Part shown: positions 1 to 5,500 of the stretch, piece after piece
Layout: every line of letters starts with the position of its first letter
How positions within the stretch are numbered: position 1 is the stretch's first letter
Source: Chloroflexia bacterium
GTDB taxonomy: Bacteria; Chloroflexota; Chloroflexia; Thermomicrobiales; CFX8
Length of the DNA: 5,500 nt
Direction: 5' to 3'
NCBI GenBank assembly: GCA_013696045.1
Contig: JACCZH010000444.1
Coordinates: forward strand, 1-5,500
The notes under the pieces: model-generated
The model's database searches: none
Told to the model about the DNA's origin: nothing
The model's input: only the letters and a program-made list of their open reading frames with translations
Program-made: the position numbers and the translations under genes

Positions 1-1
1 C

Positions 2-145
2 ATCATGTCCACCGCGCTCGCGTTCATTGAAGACCCCCCCGAGTACGCGGACTCCTACTGGCGGGTGGACCTCTTTGCGCTCGCACTCCAAGCGAATGGT
101 GGCGTACTGACGTGCCGCCAATACGAAAATCTGACCCTCGATTAG
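2..145 (+). CDS. C-terminal fragment of an unidentified protein
   Basis: An open frame enters from the left edge and stops at TAG (143-145), giving 47 residues. It contains an internal Met codon at 5-7, but no ribosome binding site can be judged because only four bases precede it, so I read it as the end of a longer gene rather than a small complete one. The peptide has an acidic, Pro-containing stretch (IEDPPEYADSYW) followed by a short amphipathic segment (VDLFALALQANGG) and ends in a polar tail, LTCRQYENLTLD. It looks like a soluble protein terminus, with no membrane segment and no motif I recognise. The following gene has its own promoter, so this is probably the end of a separate transcription unit. 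Function cannot be assigned from this fragment. Confidence 0.5.
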   Translation: MMSTALAFIEDPPEYADSYWRVDLFALALQANGGVLTCRQYENLTLD

Positions 146-239
146 GCTCGCAGCAGGCGAGGATTGCTGATGATTTCTGAAATGGACTGTGTACAGGATG
201 TCTTGGCACAGGTCAAAGGTTGTGCTACGGTGTCAGACA

Positions 240-267
240 TTGAACAGATCGTTGCCGCGCCTATAAA
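240..267 (+). promoter_or_regulatory. Sigma70-like promoter for the Asp-box propeller gene
   Basis: TTGAAC at 240-245 (4 of 6 matches to the -35 consensus) and TATAAA at 262-267 (5 of 6 to the -10 consensus) are separated by 16 bases. Transcription would start near 274, giving a leader of about 40 bases before the ATG at 315. This is the best promoter-like pair in the 146-314 gap. No terminator for the upstream gene and no clear operator repeats are visible in the rest of that gap. The call rests on the sequence match only. Confidence 0.5.
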
Positions 268-314
268 GCTCGTTGCCGAGCGGGCGAACATGGTTTTTGG
301 ATTGAGGACAGTTC

Positions 315-3300
315 ATGTCAAAGGTAAGCGAATTTCTGGATGCCACCACCTGGCGACTCGTGGGACCGTTTCGCGGTGGACGCTCGATTGCCGTTGTCGG
401 ACACCCCACCGAGCAGTTGACTTTCTACTTCGGGGCCTGCGCCGGTGGTGTCTGGAGAACGCGGGACGCGGGCGCATCCTGGCATAATATTTCGGACGGA
501 TTCTTCAATACCAGCCCGGTGGGGGCGCTTGCCATCGCAGAGTCCGACCCTAACGTTGTCTATGCCGGGAGTGGCGAATCGACGATTCGCGGGGATGTCA
601 CGATAGGCGACGGCGTGTATCGCTCAGACGATGGCGGAGAGACCTGGCGGCATCTGGGTCTTGAGGACACGCGCCATATCGCTAGAGTGCGGGTGCATCC
701 GAAGAACCCTGACCTGGTTTATGTGGGAGCGCTGGGTCACGCATTTGGCGATCACGACGCGCGCGGAGTGTATCGTAGCAAGGACGGCGGCCAATCCTGG
801 GAGAATGTGCTCTACCGGGACAACAAGACCGGCGTCTCCGACCTCGCCATGGATGTCCAGAACCCGAGGGTGCTGTACGCCGGTTTCTGGGAATCCCGTC
901 GCTATCCCTGGGCGTTTCACAGTGGCGGTCCAGGCAGCGGCCTGTTCAAGACAGTGGACGGCGGCGACACTTGGACGGAGCTATCGAGCAACCCTGGTTT
1001 GCCAGAAGGCCTCATGGGCCGCATCGGTGTCGCGGTTTCCCCAGCCAGGCCGAGCAGGGTCTGGGCTCTGATCGAGAGCAAGCAAGGTGGGCTGTACCGC
1101 TCGGACGACGCGGGCGAGACGTGGCAGCTAATTACTGATGAACCCGACCTTCGCCAGCGGCCCTGGTACTACATGCATATCATTGCCGACCCGGTCGATC
1201 CGGACACCGTCTATGTGATGAACCTGCAAGCCTGGAAGTCGGTCGATGGCGGCAAGACCTTCACCAACATGCCGACGCCGCACGGCGACAACCACGATCT
1301 GTGGGTCGATCCCCAGAATACCCGTCGGATGGTGCAAGGCAACGATGGCGGCGCGTGCGTCTCGCTCGACGGCGGTATCACCTGGTCCACCATCGACAAC
1401 CAGCCGACGTCCCAGCTCTACCACGTGACGACCGACACCCGCTTTCCGTACCGCATCTACGGCGCGCAACAGGACAATACAACCATCACGGTTCCGAGCA
1501 TGTCGTGGCGTAACACGATCGTAGGGGATGACAGCTACCCGATTGGCGGTGGCGAGAGCGGTTACATCGCGGTGCGGCCTGACAACCCGGATATCATCTA
1601 CGCCGGCAGCTTCGTCGCGAGGATGACCCGCTACGACCATGGAAGCCAGCAGGCGGTCGAGATCAGCGTCTGGCCGGACGACCCGATCGGTTATGGGGCC
1701 GAGTCCATGAAGTACCGTTTTCAATGGACCTTCCCGATCGTCCTGTCCCCACACGATCCCGACATTCTGTATTCGGGAGGCAATCATGTGTTCCGGACGA
1801 CCACCGGGGGCCAGAGCTGGGACGTTATCAGTCCGGATCTGACCCGCGCCGACCCCGAAACGCTTGTGTCGTCCGGCGGCCCGATAACCGGCGACAACAT
1901 CGGCACAGAGTTTTATGCGACCGTTTTTGCTATTGCCGAGTCGCCGGTGGAGCCGGGTGTCATCTGGGCCGGATCAGACGATGGTCTGGTAAACGTCACG
2001 CGCGACAACGGCGAAACCTGGACAAACGTCACCCCGCCAGATCTCAATGACTGGCCGCTTATCAGCATCATTGAGGCGTCGCCTCATGATGCCGCCACCG
2101 CGTTCGTTGCCGCCACGCGCTACAAGCACGACGACAACACACCGTACCTCTTCAAAACGCACGACTACGGCGCGACCTGGGAATTGATCACGAACGGAAT
2201 CCCCGAGGACGATTTCACGCGAGTCATCAGGGAGGATCCGGCCCGGCAGGGGCTTCTCTACGCCGGAACCGAGGGCGGCGTCTACGTCTCCTGGGACGAA
2301 GGCAGCAACTGGCACCGCATCCGGGCGAATCTTCCGGTGGTCCCGATCCACGATCTGGTTATTAAAGACGCCGATCTCATTCTGGCGACGCACGGGCGAT
2401 CCTTCTGGGCACTGGATGACCTTTCGCCACTGCGGGCCTGGAACGATGAGGTCGCGCAGGCGAAGGCTCATTTGTTTCCCGTGAAGCCGTCGTATCGTCT
2501 CAAGCCGCCCGGACGCTGGGGCAGGGCCGACGTTATTGGTTCCAAGGCGTATCTGCAGATCGGTGGCCGCACTGCTTTGGCGGATGTGGTGGCTGGCGAA
2601 GATGGTGAGCCGAAGGTGATCCCGCTGGAGGGCGGAGAGAACCCGCCGCTTGGAGTGTTGATTCACTACCGGCTTGGCGACGCTCCTTCCGACGAGGTAA
2701 AACTCAGCTTTCTGACTGCTGACGGGGAGTTGATTCGCAGCTTCTCAAGTAAGGACGAAGAAAAGCATGATGGCTATCGCCTGCATGCCAAGCCAGGATT
2801 GCACCGGTTCGTCTGGGATATGCGCTACCCCGAGGGCACGAAGCTTGGGTTCGGCACATTGTCGGCCTATTGGGGTGGCAGCACGATTGGACCGGTGGTT
2901 GTGCCTGGCCGCTATGCGGTACAGCTCGACGCTGGCGGGCGCGTGCAGACCGAGGAGTTTGAGATTCGCAAGGATCCTCGCATTCAAACAACCCAGGAGG
3001 ATTTTCAGGCCCAGTTCGATTTGCTGATGCAGGTCCGAGACAAGCTCAGCTCGGTGCATGACGCCGTGTTGCGGAGCCGTGAGCTGCGTGGTCAGGTTGA
3101 GGCGTGGAAGTCACGTCTGGAGGCATCAGGGCAATCCGAGCTGGCGGCGGACGCAGGGCAGGTCGCCGACAGGCTACTCGCCGCGGAGAATAATCTGGTC
3201 GAATCGCGCAGCAAGGGCAACGCCGATTCGTTTAACTACCCGCCGAAGGTCAACAGCAAGCTCTCGTCGATGCAGGGCACGGTGTCCTTTGGTGACACTC

Positions 3301-3446
3301 GTCCACCGCAGCAGCAATACGGCGTCTTTGAGCATCTGAGCATGCAGGCGGACGAGCACATAGCCACCCTTGAGGCGGTGATCGCGGACGACGTGGCAGC
3401 GCTCAACGCCAAGATCTCCGAATCCGACGTGCCGGCCATTGGCTAA
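315..3446 (+). CDS. Asp-box (BNR/VPS10-sortilin-like) beta-propeller protein
   Basis: This 1043-residue protein belongs to the large bacterial family annotated as glycosyl hydrolase or VPS10/sortilin-like (COG4447 type), whose biochemical role is generally unknown. It has eleven Asp-box repeats of the form S/T-x-D-x-G-x-T-W, ending near residues 56, 111, 162, 220, 270, 316, 357, 502, 569, 622 and 666. These should build a two-lobed beta-propeller. Family signatures include WRLVGPFRGGR (13-23), HGDNHDLWVDP (323-333), YGAQQDNTT (382-390), GGGESG (411-416) and ATHGRSFWALDD (691-702). A beta-sandwich-like region follows (about 775-885), then a helical, coiled-coil-prone tail (about 890-1035). The start is firm: GAGGA at 304-308 lies six bases upstream, and an in-frame TGA at 303-305 excludes a longer N-terminus. 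Only 12 residues precede the first propeller strand, so there is no signal peptide, although many relatives have one. GH74-like hydrolase activity is possible but I see no identifiable catalytic pair. A protein-binding scaffold or peptidase-associated role is equally possible. Confidence 0.9.
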   Translation: MSKVSEFLDATTWRLVGPFRGGRSIAVVGHPTEQLTFYFGACAGGVWRTRDAGASWHNISDGFFNTSPVGALAIAESDPNVVYAGSGESTIRGDVTIGDGVYRSDDGGETWRHLGLEDTRHIARVRVHPKNPDLVYVGALGHAFGDHDARGVYRSKDGGQSWENVLYRDNKTGVSDLAMDVQNPRVLYAGFWESRRYPWAFHSGGPGSGLFKTVDGGDTWTELSSNPGLPEGLMGRIGVAVSPARPSRVWALIESKQGGLYRSDDAGETWQLITDEPDLRQRPWYYMHIIADPVDPDTVYVMNLQAWKSVDGGKTFTNMPTPHGDNHDLWVDPQNTRRMVQGNDGGACVSLDGGITWSTIDNQPTSQLYHVTTDTRFPYRIYGAQQDNTTITVPSMSWRNTIVGDDSYPIGGGESGYIAVRPDNPDIIYAGSFVARMTRYDHGSQQAVEISVWPDDPIGYGAESMKYRFQWTFPIVLSPHDPDILYSGGNHVFRTTTGGQSWDVISPDLTRADPETLVSSGGPITGDNIGTEFYATVFAIAESPVEPGVIWAGSDDGLVNVTRDNGETWTNVTPPDLNDWPLISIIEASPHDAATAFVAATRYKHDDNTPYLFKTHDYGATWELITNGIPEDDFTRVIREDPARQGLLYAGTEGGVYVSWDEGSNWHRIRANLPVVPIHDLVIKDADLILATHGRSFWALDDLSPLRAWNDEVAQAKAHLFPVKPSYRLKPPGRWGRADVIGSKAYLQIGGRTALADVVAGEDGEPKVIPLEGGENPPLGVLIHYRLGDAPSDEVKLSFLTADGELIRSFSSKDEEKHDGYRLHAKPGLHRFVWDMRYPEGTKLGFGTLSAYWGGSTIGPVVVPGRYAVQLDAGGRVQTEEFEIRKDPRIQTTQEDFQAQFDLLMQVRDKLSSVHDAVLRSRELRGQVEAWKSRLEASGQSELAADAGQVADRLLAAENNLVESRSKGNADSFNYPPKVNSKLSSMQGTVSFGDTRPPQQQYGVFEHLSMQADEHIATLEAVIADDVAALNAKISESDVPAIG

Positions 3447-3471
3447 GACGCTAGCGTTTGGGACATGAGGC

Positions 3472-3476
3472 GAGGG
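3472..3476 (+). promoter_or_regulatory. Ribosome binding site deciding the moaB start
   Basis: GAGGG lies six bases before the ATG at 3483. An in-frame ATG at 3465 would add six residues (MRRGYA), but it lies upstream of this site and lacks a comparable one. The Shine-Dalgarno placement therefore favours 3483. Confidence 0.65.
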
Positions 3477-3482
3477 TACGCT

Positions 3483-3992
3483 ATGAGCCAGTCCGTTCAG
3501 GAGCACCGTGAGCGCGCGCCAGACAGCGTTGGCTGTGCCATCGTAACGGTGAGCGACACCCGCACCCCGGAGACCGACAAGAGCGGGCAGATCATGCGTG
3601 ACCGGCTAGAGGCTGCCGGACATACCGTGGTCGGCTATCAGATCGTGAAGGACGAGCCGGAACAGATTGGCGCGCTGCTGGACCGCTATTGCGACGATCC
3701 GCGCTGTCAGGCCATTCTGTTCAATGGCGGAACTGGGATCGCCCGTCGAGACACAACCTACGATGTCATCGCTGGCAAATTAGAGAAGACCCTGGTCGGG
3801 TTCGGCGAGCTGTTCAGAATGCTGTCGTATGCTGAGATTGGCGCGGCGGCGATGCTGTCGCGAGCGACGGCGGGCGTCTATCGCGGGAGGCTGGTGCTGT
3901 CGACGCCTGGCTCTTCAAACGCGGTCATGCTGGCGATGGACAAGCTCATCGCGGCGGAGATCGCTCACCTCGTGTACGAGGTGACCAAGTAG
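3483..3992 (+). CDS. moaB: MoaB/MogA-family molybdopterin adenylyltransferase
   Basis: This 169-residue protein is a complete MoaB-type member of the MoCF-binding fold. The family adenylylates molybdopterin with ATP before molybdate insertion in the cytoplasm. In E. coli MogA does this and MoaB appears dispensable, but in organisms with only a MoaB-type protein it is thought to be the working enzyme. Visible signatures are TVSDTR (22-27) followed by the TDKSGQ segment (31-36), the pterin-binding NGGTGIARRDTT (81-92), GFGELFRMLSY (106-116) with EIG just after it, and the TPGSSNAV loop (141-148). The GIARRD wording is MoaB-like rather than MogA-like. The ATG is 36 bases after the propeller gene with no convincing terminator between them, so the two may be co-transcribed. 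No other molybdenum cofactor gene is in the window, so its usual partners must lie elsewhere. The 3' end carries hairpin-forming sequence described separately. Confidence 0.93.
   Translation: MSQSVQEHRERAPDSVGCAIVTVSDTRTPETDKSGQIMRDRLEAAGHTVVGYQIVKDEPEQIGALLDRYCDDPRCQAILFNGGTGIARRDTTYDVIAGKLEKTLVGFGELFRMLSYAEIGAAAMLSRATAGVYRGRLVLSTPGSSNAVMLAMDKLIAAEIAHLVYEVTK
3965..3984 (+). other. Near-perfect inverted repeat at the moaB 3' end
   Basis: Arms TCACCTCGT (3965-3973) and ACGAGGTGA (3976-3984) pair perfectly over nine bases around a two-base centre. In RNA this would be an eight-pair stem with a TGTA loop. It lies inside the last codons of moaB (HLVYEV), so ribosomes would melt it during translation. 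Its right arm is also the left arm of the terminator-like hairpin that follows, so the two structures exclude each other. Confidence 0.5.
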
Positions 3993-4003
3993 CGTCACCT
4001 TTT
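3979..4003 (+). terminator. Possible weak intrinsic terminator after moaB
   Basis: AGGTGAC (3979-3985) pairs with GTCACCT (3994-4000) around an eight-base loop that contains the moaB TAG stop (3990-3992). T residues run through 4003. The seven-pair stem is moderately GC-rich, but the T tract is short and followed by C, so termination would probably be partial. The position, exactly between moaB and the regulator gene, supports the call. Confidence 0.38.
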
Positions 4004-4025
4004 CGTAACATTCCAGCAGCATAAT
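3993..4025 (+). promoter_or_regulatory. Tandem 11-base repeats, possible PhoB/OmpR-family operator with -10 element
   Basis: CGTCACCTTTT (3993-4003) is followed directly by CGTAACATTCC (4004-4014), with 7 of 11 positions identical. A more degenerate third unit, AGCAGCATAAT (4015-4025), matches the second at 5 of 11. PhoB/OmpR-class regulators bind head-to-tail repeats spaced 11 bases, and the GTCACC/GTAACAT wording resembles Pho-box halves. CATAAT at 4020-4025 is a plausible -10 hexamer with no good -35 at the right distance, as in activator-dependent promoters. The start of transcription would be near 4032, about 66 bases before the regulator gene. Autoregulation is an inference. Confidence 0.4.
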
Positions 4026-4084
4026 CACATTGCAACGCACGGGCGCTGAGACGCTCACGCGTACTTCATGGCTGGTGGCGGTGC

Positions 4085-4090
4085 GAAAGG
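4085..4090 (+). promoter_or_regulatory. Ribosome binding site deciding the response regulator start
   Basis: GAAAGG sits seven bases before the ATG at 4098. An earlier in-frame ATG at 4068 would add ten residues (MAGGGAKGRS) before the MAQTILVVDDE start that is typical of receiver domains. The later start fits both the binding site and the family length. Confidence 0.65.
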
Positions 4091-4097
4091 TCGTTCA

Positions 4098-4784
4098 ATG
4101 GCGCAGACCATTCTGGTGGTAGACGACGAACCCAGCATCGTGGAAGTACTGTCGCTGTACCTGTCGCGTGAGGGCTACTCGGTGCTGTCGGCGGATAATG
4201 GGGAAACCGCGCTCAACCTGGCCCGGGAAGCGCGGCCGGACCTCATTGTCCTGGACATCATGCTGCCTTATAAGAGCGGTCTCGAAGTCACCTCTTTGCT
4301 GCGTCGCGAGCACAATATCCCGATCATTCTACTGACGGCTCGATCGGACGAGATCGATCGTATAGCCGGGCTGGAGATCGGCGCGGACGATTACGTGGTG
4401 AAACCCTTCAGCCCGCGTGAGGTTGTGGCGCGGGTGAAAGCCGTGTTGCGACGCGCGGCTGTTGTCGAGAAGGACCTCGAACAGAAGTCGCTGGCTATCG
4501 GCGGCATCGTGATCTCACCCGGCGAACGATCCGTGACGCTGGATGACCGCCAGGTTAGTTTGACGGCCAAGGAGTTCGACCTCCTTTATTTTCTTGCCAG
4601 CCAACCGCGGCATGTGTTCTCACGCAGTCAGTTGCTCGATCACGTGTGGGGCACGGAATTTATTGCCGACGAGAGCACGGTGACGGTGCACGTGCGGCGC
4701 TTACGGGAGAAGATTGAGATTGACGCCTCACACCCTACCCACGTTGTGACTGTTTGGGGAGTTGGGTACAAGTTCGATGGGTAG
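4098..4784 (+). CDS. OmpR/PhoB-family response regulator
   Basis: This 228-residue cytoplasmic DNA-binding regulator is phosphorylated by the kinase encoded next. The receiver domain (about 3-118) has the acidic pair D9/D10, phosphoacceptor D53 in VLDIMLP, T80 in LLTAR and K102 in VVKPFSP, so all key residues are present. After a short linker (about 119-130), a winged-helix effector domain (about 131-227) shows LTAKEFDLLYFLASQP (155-170), the RSQLLDHVWG segment (176-185), recognition-helix sequence TVTVHVRRLREKIE and the terminal VWGVGYKF wing. Length and architecture match PhoB, PhoP and OmpR relatives. The sequence alone does not tell which stimulus is involved; a phosphate role is suggested only by the repeat-like operator upstream. 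The gene has its own probable promoter downstream of moaB, and its last eight bases overlap the kinase gene, indicating an operon with translational coupling. Confidence 0.96.
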   Translation: MAQTILVVDDEPSIVEVLSLYLSREGYSVLSADNGETALNLAREARPDLIVLDIMLPYKSGLEVTSLLRREHNIPIILLTARSDEIDRIAGLEIGADDYVVKPFSPREVVARVKAVLRRAAVVEKDLEQKSLAIGGIVISPGERSVTLDDRQVSLTAKEFDLLYFLASQPRHVFSRSQLLDHVWGTEFIADESTVTVHVRRLREKIEIDASHPTHVVTVWGVGYKFDG

Positions 4785-5500
4785 CGTGAAACCCGCCGCA
4801 ACCATGCGCATCGCCACACGACCCCCTATCCCTCTAGTAGGTCTGCTTCTTGCCTTCGCCGTTGTGACTATTCTCGCATTCGTCTGGTTGCGAGTGCCGC
4901 TGGGCGAGTTCAGGGATCTGGTGTTGTTCCTCTCCATCTCCGCTGTAGCGTCGACAGCCTTTGGGGTAACCGCGTTCCGTTGGAGCGAGGCGGGCCGGCG
5001 ATCGATCCGGACGAAAATTCTGATGGCCTATGGCGTCGGCGTGCTGATTGTTATCGTCAATATCCTGGTGACGGCGCGTCTGATGTTCATCTCATCACAT
5101 GATCTTGGGTTGCTGGTTGTCCTGCTGGTGTTTGGCGCAATCTTCTCGGTGTCGTTCGGAGCGGCCGTGGCCGAGCGGATGACCTCTGCGCTACAGCGTA
5201 TGACGGAGGGCGCGCGAGCGGTGGCTCGAGGCGACCTCTCAGCCCGTGTTCAGGTGTGGACCAACGACGAGCTTTCCGATCTGGCGGCGTCATTCAATGA
5301 CATGGTTGAAAATGTCACTCTGGCAACCGAAGAGCGCAACCGCGCAGACGAATCGCGCCGCGAACTTGTGGCGGCGGTGTCGCACGATTTGCGAACGCCG
5401 CTGGCCGCCATTCAGGCGATGCTGGAGGCGTTGACGGACGGCGTGGTGAGTGATGAACTGACCGTGCGGCGCTACCACACGACAATGCGTTCGCAGGTAA
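4777..5500 (+). CDS. Sensor histidine kinase with HAMP domain, 3' end outside window
   Basis: The frame is open to the right edge, giving 241 residues of an incomplete membrane histidine kinase. Four hydrophobic helices are predicted (about 19-39, 47-67, 81-101 and 109-131). They are joined by short loops, so there is no sizeable extracellular sensor domain. A HAMP linker follows (about 132-185, including ARGDLSARV and NDELSDLAASFNDM). The dimerisation and phosphoacceptor domain then begins with VAAVSHDLRTPLAAI, where His203 (codon 5383-5385) is the likely phosphorylation site. The ATPase domain (N, G1 and G2 boxes) must lie beyond the window. The ATG at 4777 overlaps the regulator stop by eight bases; alternatives are GTG 4786 and ATG 4804, and none has a strong Shine-Dalgarno, so coupling to the upstream gene probably drives initiation. 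The short-loop topology suggests sensing within the membrane or through an accessory protein. Confidence 0.93.
   Translation, partial: MGSVKPAATMRIATRPPIPLVGLLLAFAVVTILAFVWLRVPLGEFRDLVLFLSISAVASTAFGVTAFRWSEAGRRSIRTKILMAYGVGVLIVIVNILVTARLMFISSHDLGLLVVLLVFGAIFSVSFGAAVAERMTSALQRMTEGARAVARGDLSARVQVWTNDELSDLAASFNDMVENVTLATEERNRADESRRELVAAVSHDLRTPLAAIQAMLEALTDGVVSDELTVRRYHTTMRSQV

Noticed and set aside
136..158. CCTCG...CGAGG inverted repeat at the end of the first partial gene
   Set aside because: The stem is only five pairs around a 13-base loop and no T tract follows, so it does not support a terminator.
164..487. + strand open frame of 107 codons starting in the gap before the propeller gene
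   Set aside because: It has a purine-rich AGGCGAGGA upstream, but its second half overlaps the start of the propeller gene in another frame, its product after about residue 50 is a low-quality Arg/Cys/His-rich shadow, and the probable promoter at 240-267 lies inside it.
1128..1787. 219-codon open frame on the - strand
   Set aside because: It lies wholly opposite the propeller coding sequence. Its Val/Arg/Asp/His-rich composition is the usual antisense reading of GC-rich Asp-box repeats, and it has no recognisable domain.
361..2330. Repeated short DNA motif around GA(C/T)GGCGG..CCTGG, considered as a DNA repeat array
   Set aside because: The repetition is explained by the Asp-box protein motif (D-x-G-x-T-W). 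Spacing is irregular and codons vary, so it is protein-level, not a DNA repeat or CRISPR-like array.
1974..2666. 230-codon open frame on the - strand
   Set aside because: It is also an antisense shadow of the propeller gene. Both its length and its Arg/Val-rich sequence are explained by GC-rich third positions in the sense frame.
3448..3457. Perfect 10-base palindrome ACGCTAGCGT between the propeller gene and moaB
   Set aside because: It has no loop, so it cannot form a normal RNA hairpin, and the three T residues after it are too few for a terminator. A palindrome this short is expected by chance.

Overview
All supported genes lie on the + strand of a GC-rich (roughly 60%) bacterial chromosome segment. 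The gene content is a secretion-family-like Asp-box propeller protein, a MoaB-type molybdopterin adenylyltransferase and an OmpR/PhoB-type two-component pair. Protein style (the COG4447-like propeller, and the wording of the regulator and HAMP regions) suggests Chloroflexota or a similar environmental lineage. This is a weak inference; no rRNA or lineage marker is present.

Layout: (1) positions 2-145 hold the last 47 codons of a gene that begins outside the window. (2) 146-314 is a non-coding gap with a good sigma70-like promoter (TTGAAC-16-TATAAA). (3) 315-3446 encodes a 1043-residue protein with eleven Asp-box (BNR) repeats, a beta-sandwich and a helical C-terminal region, with no signal peptide. 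(4) 3483-3992 is moaB, 36 bases downstream and probably on the same transcript. (5) 3965-4040 is a dense regulatory stretch. It holds two mutually exclusive hairpins around the moaB stop codon, one of them terminator-like, then tandem 11-base repeats resembling a PhoB-family binding site and a -10-like hexamer. (6) 4098-4784 is a PhoB/OmpR-class response regulator. (7) 4777-5500 is its sensor histidine kinase, overlapping the regulator by 8 bases and running off the right edge.

The regulator and kinase clearly form one signalling unit: a four-helix membrane sensor with almost no external domain passes phosphate to Asp53 of the regulator, which probably also controls its own promoter. The propeller gene and moaB look like an adjacent but functionally unrelated transcription unit. 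I found no mobile element, CRISPR array, tRNA or rRNA, and nothing that convincingly amounts to a new multi-gene system. The most unusual items are the alternative hairpins at the moaB 3' end, the signal-less propeller protein and the tandem-repeat operator.
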